Shown here: one piece after another, positions 1 through 5,007 of the stretch
How the letters are laid out: every line of letters starts with the position of its first letter
Numbering within the stretch: the first letter of the stretch is position 1
Assembly: GCA_016935885.1 (NCBI GenBank)
Contig: JAFGQA010000444.1
Coordinates: forward strand, 1-5,007
Source: Phycisphaerae bacterium
GTDB taxonomy: Bacteria > Planctomycetota > Phycisphaerae > UBA1845 > UTPLA1
Direction of reading: 5' to 3'
Length of the DNA: 5,007 nt
Notes under the pieces: generated by a model
The model's database searches: none
Told to the model about the DNA's origin: nothing
Seen by the model: only the letters and a program-made list of their open reading frames with translations
Translations under genes and position numbers: made by a program

Positions 1-54
1 AATTCCCTACTTTTACCGGGACTTGGGCCGTCGCGCTAGACCTATTTCAAATGA
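1..54. other. Short flank with no supportable gene
   Basis: This lies upstream of the sigma remnant. The sigma frame is closed here by TAG at 37-39 and TGA at 52-54. I see no convincing -35/-10 pair, ribosome binding site or hairpin. It may hold what is left of the old sigma promoter, but nothing in the sequence demonstrates this. Confidence 0.5.
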
Positions 55-252
55 ATGGATGAAATATGCGGGCTAGAGGTCATCGAGGATGGCGACGCCC
101 GCGCCGCCGAGGAGTTTCTGCCGATCGTGTACGAGGAGCTACGTCGTCTGGCCACCCAGAAGCTGTCCCACGAGAAGCCAGGCCAGACGCTCCAAGCTAC
201 TGGTCTCCTCGGAGAGGCGAATCCGGGGAATCAGGGGGCTTGGTTTGCATGA
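55..252 (+). pseudogene. ECF sigma factor remnant (N-terminal fragment, TIGR02999-like planctomycete family)
   Basis: The 65-codon frame begins at ATG 55, just after an in-frame TGA (52-54), so the start is well bounded; no convincing Shine-Dalgarno is seen, which is not unusual for Planctomycetota. Residues 9-55 match the conserved N-terminus of the planctomycete ECF sigma factors: an acidic IEDGD segment, AAEEFLPIVYEELRRLA (18-34) and HEKPGQTLQAT (39-49). The family usually continues ALVHEAYLRL; here it reads GLLGEAN and then unrelated residues to the TGA at 250-252. These sigma factors are normally about 180-200 residues. Nearly all of region 2 (core binding, -10 melting) and all of region 4 (-35 recognition) are absent, so it cannot act as a sigma factor. 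The last 56 bases overlap the kinase 3' end in antisense. It is most likely a deletion remnant of a sigma gene; an assembly join is the alternative. Family assignment is from recalled consensus, not a search. Confidence 0.78.
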
Positions 253-3200
253 GCGACTCGGCCTCGTTACGGAGTGCCTGCAATTCGAGACGCTCGTACC
301 ACTTCAGTGGCGGGGGCCCTTCTTTGTCATCAGCGCCTTGAATCGAGTTTCCGGCATATCTATCCGTGGTCTTCTCCATCCACCGTCGGGCTTCGTTCGA
401 GTCTCCCGATTGCTGATGTGCCATGGCAAGGAACAGCCATTCCGACCAGGTGCCCTCTCCGCCGTGCAGGTCGATCGCTTTCTGAAGCTGGTCGATCGCC
501 CGCTCGAAATCGCCGGTTCGGTAGAGGATTGCCCCAAGCGTTCTCCTGCAAGTATAGTTGCTCGGATAACCGGCCATGAGTTGTTCGGCAATCTTCACGT
601 ACGGACCGTAATCGCGATCGGATTGGGGAACGAGCGCAGAATCCCATATCATGGCAGTCAAAGCACGGGCGATGTCCGGTGATCCGAAGCGATCCGCGTA
701 CTCTTGAGACCAGCGACGATACGACTCGAACGCTTCGGCAGTTCTTCCAAGGTTGTCGAACGATTTCGCCAGTCCCCAAAAAGCATTGGCCCGGAAACGC
801 TGTGCCCGGGAGTTCTCCGGCTGATCTTGAAGGACCGACTCGAGAACAGCGACAGACTGTTTGTACTTCTTCAATGCTTCGGCGGGCTGGTCCAGATTAC
901 CGAGCACATGGCCAAGGTTGCAGTAGGCGCCGCCGAGAGTGACTGCGTCCTCAGTCGTGTCAGGTTCTGAAGCGAGCCGGTCCAGAATGGGAAGCGCCTT
1001 CTCATAAGCGTCACGTGCCCGGTGTAGCCAATCGAGCTCGTCGCGCGTGTAGAGAAGTCCCAGGCCGTAGTACGCTCCGGCAAGATCTCTCTGTGCAGAG
1101 AGATCGTCAGGGTTTTCTCGGGCATGCCGGACGTGTATTTCGAGTTCTGCCAGGAGCGCTTTTTCGGACGCTCTCGGTTGTCCGGCATCGACCAGAGCCC
1201 GGCCTAAGGATTGGTAGCAAAGGGCAACGTCCTTGGCACTTGCTCCCATCCGCAGTGCCTTCTCATAACTAGCCATCGCCTCGTCGCATTGCAGAGCCCG
1301 GGCGTAGCGTTTTCCCTGACTTAAGTGATCCGCGGCCACTTCGAGTTCATCATCTGCCGTGCTAGCGAGAGGTTCCATCGCTTCCAGCAACTCCACGCGA
1401 AAGAACTCCGGAAAACGCTCCACGGCCATACGGTGATGCTTCAGCCATTGGCTCTGAGTCAGTCGCACTTCACCGCTGCCCTCGATTTGAAGCCCGGAAA
1501 TGGCCTCTGCGAGCAGGCGTACTTCTTGGGGTTCCGCCTTGTCCCATGCGGAGAGGTCGTTCAGAGAGAGCACGTCTATCGCCGAGCCTCCTCCAACCAC
1601 GGCATGGCTTCCGGAAGGTGTGATCGCCAAGGAGAGCCCCTTCCCGGACAGCGGAATCGGTGCCGTAACCGGCTTGCCACTGCCTGTCTGCCACTCCCAG
1701 ATTCGGGCGGTCTCGTCGTCGCTGACCGTGACCACCCATTTTCCATCGGGCGTAAAGGCCGCGACGTGCACTTCATGGGAGTGTTCAAACGGCGGGCAAT
1801 GGAGTGTGCCCTCTCGCCAGTCCCAAACGCGGGCCATCCGATCCTTACACGTTGTCAACAGAAACCTGCCGTCCGGGCTGAAGCGAATCGCAAAGACCCA
1901 CTCCGGATGATTCAACCAGTCTTCCGTTGCCGGTTTACCCGTCTTGGTGTTCCAGACCCGGGCGTAGCCTTCGTTGCCCCATGACGAAGTTGCCAGGAAC
2001 CGGCCGTTCGGCGAGAACTGAACGTCGCACGTTCGGCCGGGATGTTCCAGTTCATACACGGGATCTCCGGAACGGGAGTTCCATAATCGCACGAACTTGC
2101 CTGCTCCCCACGTGGCCACGAGTTTACCGTCTGGCGAGAAAGCGACCTTGCCGTTGTTGATGTACCAATGATTGTCGCGGCAGGGGGGCGTTTGCCATCT
2201 CAGGGATTCCGTGCCGTCGGCCGCATCGAACAGGATGACGGCGCCGTCGGCACAAAGCACAACGAAACGCTCCCCGTCCCGCCGATAATCGAGGCTGCGA
2301 GGCTCACTTGCCAGCGGAATCTCGACAAGACGCTCTCCCGTCCTCCAATCCCAAAGACGAACTTGTCCGGCTTGCCGGCCGGGACGTCTTCTCCGCTCGG
2401 GCTGCGTGCCCAGTGAAGTCAACGTGGCCACCTGGTCGCCGTCCGATGGGGAGAACCGGGCGTCCAGGAGAATGCCTCCGGCCGATAGCTCCGCTCCGGA
2501 GAACTTGCCGGTCGCAACTTCCGCGACCCGCGTGGCGGTGATCATGCTGGAGCGTTGCGTCCTGCCGGTTCCGATCAGATGTCGTCCGTCGGGGCTGAGG
2601 GCCACGAAGGAATTCGGGGGCGGTACGTGGAGTACCGGGCTGTGGCTGGCAAACTCCCAGACTCGTATCACTCCCCCCCGTTCCGCTGTGGCAAACCTAC
2701 GGCCGTCCGGTGACACTTCGACCAAGTTCACGATCGTACAATGGGGAATCGGGAAACCGGTCGGTTCGCCCGTCGGCACGGACCACATTCGGACCGTACC
2801 GTCACCACCTGCCGTCAAGAGGATCCGGCCGTCCGGCGTGAACGCGCCGGTGAAGGTGTCTTGCGATTGACGATGCCACAACTCCGGGCTGACGGCCTCC
2901 CCGCCGGCAATCTCATAAATGTGTGCGGGGTACGTATAGGAACCACTACCGCTACCGGCAAAGAAGTACTTTCCGTCCGGACTGATCACGATCGGCTGGC
3001 CGGATTTGGTGGAGAGTCGCTGAATAGACTTACCTGTTTCCGAATCGATCCCGTATGACGTGCTTCCTTCTGGAAAGACAAGTGCCAACTCGTGATCCCC
3101 GGCGAAGAACACCGGCTCTCGAACCGGTTGGGGAGTCCAAGACGTGCCGGGAGAATGCCTTAGCCAACAGGGTATCGGCGTAAACAACGGCTCCGCCGAG

Positions 3201-5007
3201 TCGGAGGAAATGGGAAAGACTCTCAGAGTCCCGTCGGCACACTGGGTTGCTAGGCGATCACCTCTCCTGTTCCACACGACGGACAGGACGTTGTCGGGAT
3301 GCTCCAACACGGGCGTCGCGTACTCCATTTCATGGCAATCCCAAACTCGAACGAAGCCTTCGCCCGCGTAGGCTAAGAGCTTACCGTCAGCACTAAACGC
3401 AACGTCCTCGATACATCCCGCGGCCGAGATGCGATGCACAATCTCGAAATCCGGACGGCTGCACAGGACCACCTCACCGGACGCGGTTCCCAAGCCCAGT
3501 AAGCTCCCATCAGGGCTCCAGTCGGCGGTGGTCGGCGGTGAGACCTCGCCGGGCAGGCTGACCTGCCTGCCGCGAACGACGTCCCAAATCAGACAATCGC
3601 CAGCCTTCCGCCGTTCCGCCTCAACACGACTAATCAAGAACTGACCGATCGGGTCGAACTTGAGCGTATCGAGATATTTTGTCTCGTGCGAGAACATCCG
3701 CAGCAGCTTCGTAGTCTCGCGGAGGTATGACCTTGCCCGCGCCACGCTGGATCGTCGTCGATCGCGGTCCGTACCAGCCAAGCAAGCGGCGGTGGCAAAC
3801 CGCAGCACCGCTCTGGGCACGTCTCCCTGCTCAGCCGCAAGGAGGCCGTTCGAAGTGTGGACAACGTCGGTCAACGCAATTTGGAGTGCTTGACGGGCAT
3901 CTTCTTCGCTCTCGAGCGCCCTTTGCTTCTCGGCCTTCTCTTCTATCGCTCGAGCGGCCTGACTCCTGGCTTGAATCGCAAAGAAGGTTGAGACGGTCAT
4001 GCCGGTCAGCAGCGACGCAACCACCAGGGTCGCTAATCCTGCCACCACGGGTTTGCGCCGGCACCACCGCCAGGCACGGGCCGCGGTGCTGATCGGCCGA
4101 GCCAGGATCGGCTCATCGGTCAGATACCGCCTCAATTCATCCGCCAGTTCGCCGGCCGTCTGATAACGTCGATTCGGGTCTTTCTCCAGACACTTCAGAC
4201 AGATCGTTTCCAGGTCACGCGGGATGCGATTGTCCAGCTTTCGCGGGCTGGGCGGTTCGTCCTCGATGACTTGCTTCAGAAGCATCCGCGCGTTGCCGCG
4301 GAACGGGCATTCGCCGGCAAGTAACTCGTACAAGATCACACCCAGCGGATAGATGTCGGTCCGCCGATCGGCGGCGTGGCCTTCCCCTTTCGCCTGCTCC
4401 GGCGACATGTAGGCGGGCGTGCCCAGAACTTGACCGTCCATCGTCATCGTAATCTCAACCGCCTCGCGCTTCGCCAGTCCGAAGTCCATCAGGTATGGCT
4501 CCCCCGACCGGTCCATCAGGACGTTGCTCGGCTTCACGTCACGATGAACGATCCCTTTTTTGTGGGCAAAATCGATTGCGCCGGCTAGTTTCGCCAGCAA
4601 CTTGGCCGACTCGCTGAACGTCAGTCGCTGCCCCGTCAGCCAATCCTGGAGCGACAATCCCTCGATGTAGTCGCTGACCAGGTAGAGGACATCGTCTTCC
4701 AAGCCGACCTCGTGAACGCTGATGATGTTGGCGTGGCGAAGCTGGGCAGCGGCTCGGGCCTCGCGGAGCATCTTCTCCGTCTCCTCTACCGTGAGGTGAC
4801 CTTTGCGTGGGATCTTCAGGGCCACGATCCGATCCAGTTTCGTGTCGCGGGCCTTCCAAACAACCCCGAAGGCGCCGTAGCCCAACTGCTCAATCAACTC
4901 GAAATGGCCAAAGATCCGCCGGCGGTGGGCAGTTCCGCCCATCGTCTGGTAGGTCAACGCCTCCTCTCCAACTAGGTTGAAACTGCTGCCGCAAGAAGGG
5001 CACTTTA
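197..5007 (-). CDS. Giant transmembrane serine/threonine protein kinase with WD40 propellers and TPR array, 5'-partial
   Basis: Predicted membrane-anchored Hanks-type protein kinase that phosphorylates Ser/Thr on unknown substrates. Numbering is from the TTG at 4957; 16 further in-frame codons reach the window edge, so about 1602 residues are visible and the start is missing. Upstream of residue 1 is KCPSCG, half of a probable zinc ribbon. The kinase domain (about 17-277) is complete: glycine loop G26/G28/G31, ATP lysine K48, probable helix-C E66, HRD 138-140 with K142 and N145, DFG 158-160, GTPAYMSPEQ 179-188, D201, R264. All catalytic residues are present, so it is probably active; T170 and T172 are candidate activation-loop phosphosites. 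One hydrophobic helix follows at about 303-328, then a charged, probably coiled-coil stretch (329-362). About 14-16 WD40 blades fill 424-1130, with SPDG-type turns and strand ends such as VRVWD, VRLWDW and ARVWDW. The linker at 1145-1189 resembles one recurring in planctomycete WD40 kinases. TPR-like helix pairs span about 1205-1530. The ligand and targets are unknown. It converges on, and overlaps, a sigma-factor remnant. Confidence 0.96.
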   Translation of the reverse strand, partial: KCPSCGSSFNLVGEEALTYQTMGGTAHRRRIFGHFELIEQLGYGAFGVVWKARDTKLDRIVALKIPRKGHLTVEETEKMLREARAAAQLRHANIISVHEVGLEDDVLYLVSDYIEGLSLQDWLTGQRLTFSESAKLLAKLAGAIDFAHKKGIVHRDVKPSNVLMDRSGEPYLMDFGLAKREAVEITMTMDGQVLGTPAYMSPEQAKGEGHAADRRTDIYPLGVILYELLAGECPFRGNARMLLKQVIEDEPPSPRKLDNRIPRDLETICLKCLEKDPNRRYQTAGELADELRRYLTDEPILARPISTAARAWRWCRRKPVVAGLATLVVASLLTGMTVSTFFAIQARSQAARAIEEKAEKQRALESEEDARQALQIALTDVVHTSNGLLAAEQGDVPRAVLRFATAACLAGTDRDRRRSSVARARSYLRETTKLLRMFSHETKYLDTLKFDPIGQFLISRVEAERRKAGDCLIWDVVRGRQVSLPGEVSPPTTADWSPDGSLLGLGTASGEVVLCSRPDFEIVHRISAAGCIEDVAFSADGKLLAYAGEGFVRVWDCHEMEYATPVLEHPDNVLSVVWNRRGDRLATQCADGTLRVFPISSDSAEPLFTPIPCWLRHSPGTSWTPQPVREPVFFAGDHELALVFPEGSTSYGIDSETGKSIQRLSTKSGQPIVISPDGKYFFAGSGSGSYTYPAHIYEIAGGEAVSPELWHRQSQDTFTGAFTPDGRILLTAGGDGTVRMWSVPTGEPTGFPIPHCTIVNLVEVSPDGRRFATAERGGVIRVWEFASHSPVLHVPPPNSFVALSPDGRHLIGTGRTQRSSMITATRVAEVATGKFSGAELSAGGILLDARFSPSDGDQVATLTSLGTQPERRRRPGRQAGQVRLWDWRTGERLVEIPLASEPRSLDYRRDGERFVVLCADGAVILFDAADGTESLRWQTPPCRDNHWYINNGKVAFSPDGKLVATWGAGKFVRLWNSRSGDPVYELEHPGRTCDVQFSPNGRFLATSSWGNEGYARVWNTKTGKPATEDWLNHPEWVFAIRFSPDGRFLLTTCKDRMARVWDWREGTLHCPPFEHSHEVHVAAFTPDGKWVVTVSDDETARIWEWQTGSGKPVTAPIPLSGKGLSLAITPSGSHAVVGGGSAIDVLSLNDLSAWDKAEPQEVRLLAEAISGLQIEGSGEVRLTQSQWLKHHRMAVERFPEFFRVELLEAMEPLASTADDELEVAADHLSQGKRYARALQCDEAMASYEKALRMGASAKDVALCYQSLGRALVDAGQPRASEKALLAELEIHVRHARENPDDLSAQRDLAGAYYGLGLLYTRDELDWLHRARDAYEKALPILDRLASEPDTTEDAVTLGGAYCNLGHVLGNLDQPAEALKKYKQSVAVLESVLQDQPENSRAQRFRANAFWGLAKSFDNLGRTAEAFESYRRWSQEYADRFGSPDIARALTAMIWDSALVPQSDRDYGPYVKIAEQLMAGYPSNYTCRRTLGAILYRTGDFERAIDQLQKAIDLHGGEGTWSEWLFLAMAHQQSGDSNEARRWMEKTTDRYAGNSIQGADDKEGPPPLKWYERLELQALRNEAESLMQTKPPDSPDSPLRGDQ

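Noticed and set aside
11..47. Possible promoter (TTTTAC and CTATTT) ahead of the sigma remnant
   Set aside because: Both boxes are weak matches and nothing else supports them.
200..211. RGD motif at the kinase C-terminus as an adhesion signal
   Set aside because: A three-residue match in a tail that probably arose from antisense sequence is best read as chance.
360..779. 139-codon open frame on the minus strand, and other 70-220-codon frames on both strands within 260-4950
   Set aside because: All lie inside the kinase gene in other frames, are rich in Arg/Pro/Ser as expected from out-of-frame reading of GC-rich DNA, and show no recognisable domain.
1568..3688. Recurring GC-rich CCGTCCGG-like words on the plus strand as a DNA repeat or binding-site array
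   Set aside because: They fall at WD40 turns encoding SPDG in the kinase frame and are explained by protein-repeat coding; flanking bases are not conserved.
4955..4969. GGAGAGGAGG plus TTG as a genuine ribosome binding site and start for the kinase
   Set aside because: Spacing to the TTG is only 2 bases, and the upstream in-frame codons encode a conserved-looking CPSCG motif, so this is more likely internal coding sequence.

Overview
The window is almost filled by one very large minus-strand gene, a receptor-like serine/threonine protein kinase. It carries an N-terminal Hanks-type kinase domain, one transmembrane helix, a long stretch of WD40 blades and a C-terminal TPR array. This architecture, together with a CPSCG zinc-ribbon motif just upstream of the kinase domain and a neighbouring ECF sigma fragment of the planctomycete-type family (TIGR02999-like), points strongly to a member of the Planctomycetota. 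The genus cannot be read from the sequence. By eye the DNA is moderately GC-rich, which fits, but no composition was computed.

Layout by plus-strand coordinate: 1-54 is a short stretch with no supportable gene. 55-252 is a plus-strand reading frame whose first ~55 codons match the N-terminus of an ECF sigma factor; the match then ends abruptly, leaving no DNA-binding regions, so it is a gene remnant. 197-5007 is the kinase gene on the minus strand, with its stop codon (TAG at 199-197) lying inside the sigma remnant. The kinase frame stays open to the window edge at 5007. The codons upstream of the TTG at 4957 encode a conserved-looking cysteine motif, so the true start is outside the window and the gene is 5'-partial here. 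No intergenic gap longer than 300 bases exists.

Functionally, the kinase is inferred to be a membrane-anchored signalling protein: a cytoplasmic catalytic domain, one membrane crossing, and a beta-propeller plus TPR sensor or scaffold part on the other side. In Planctomycetota such kinases are often encoded beside ECF sigma factors and thought to work with them. Here the sigma partner survives only as a convergent 5' fragment, so that partnership is probably broken at this locus, unless an intact sigma gene lies beyond position 5007. I found no CRISPR array, RNA gene, insertion sequence or clearly novel system.
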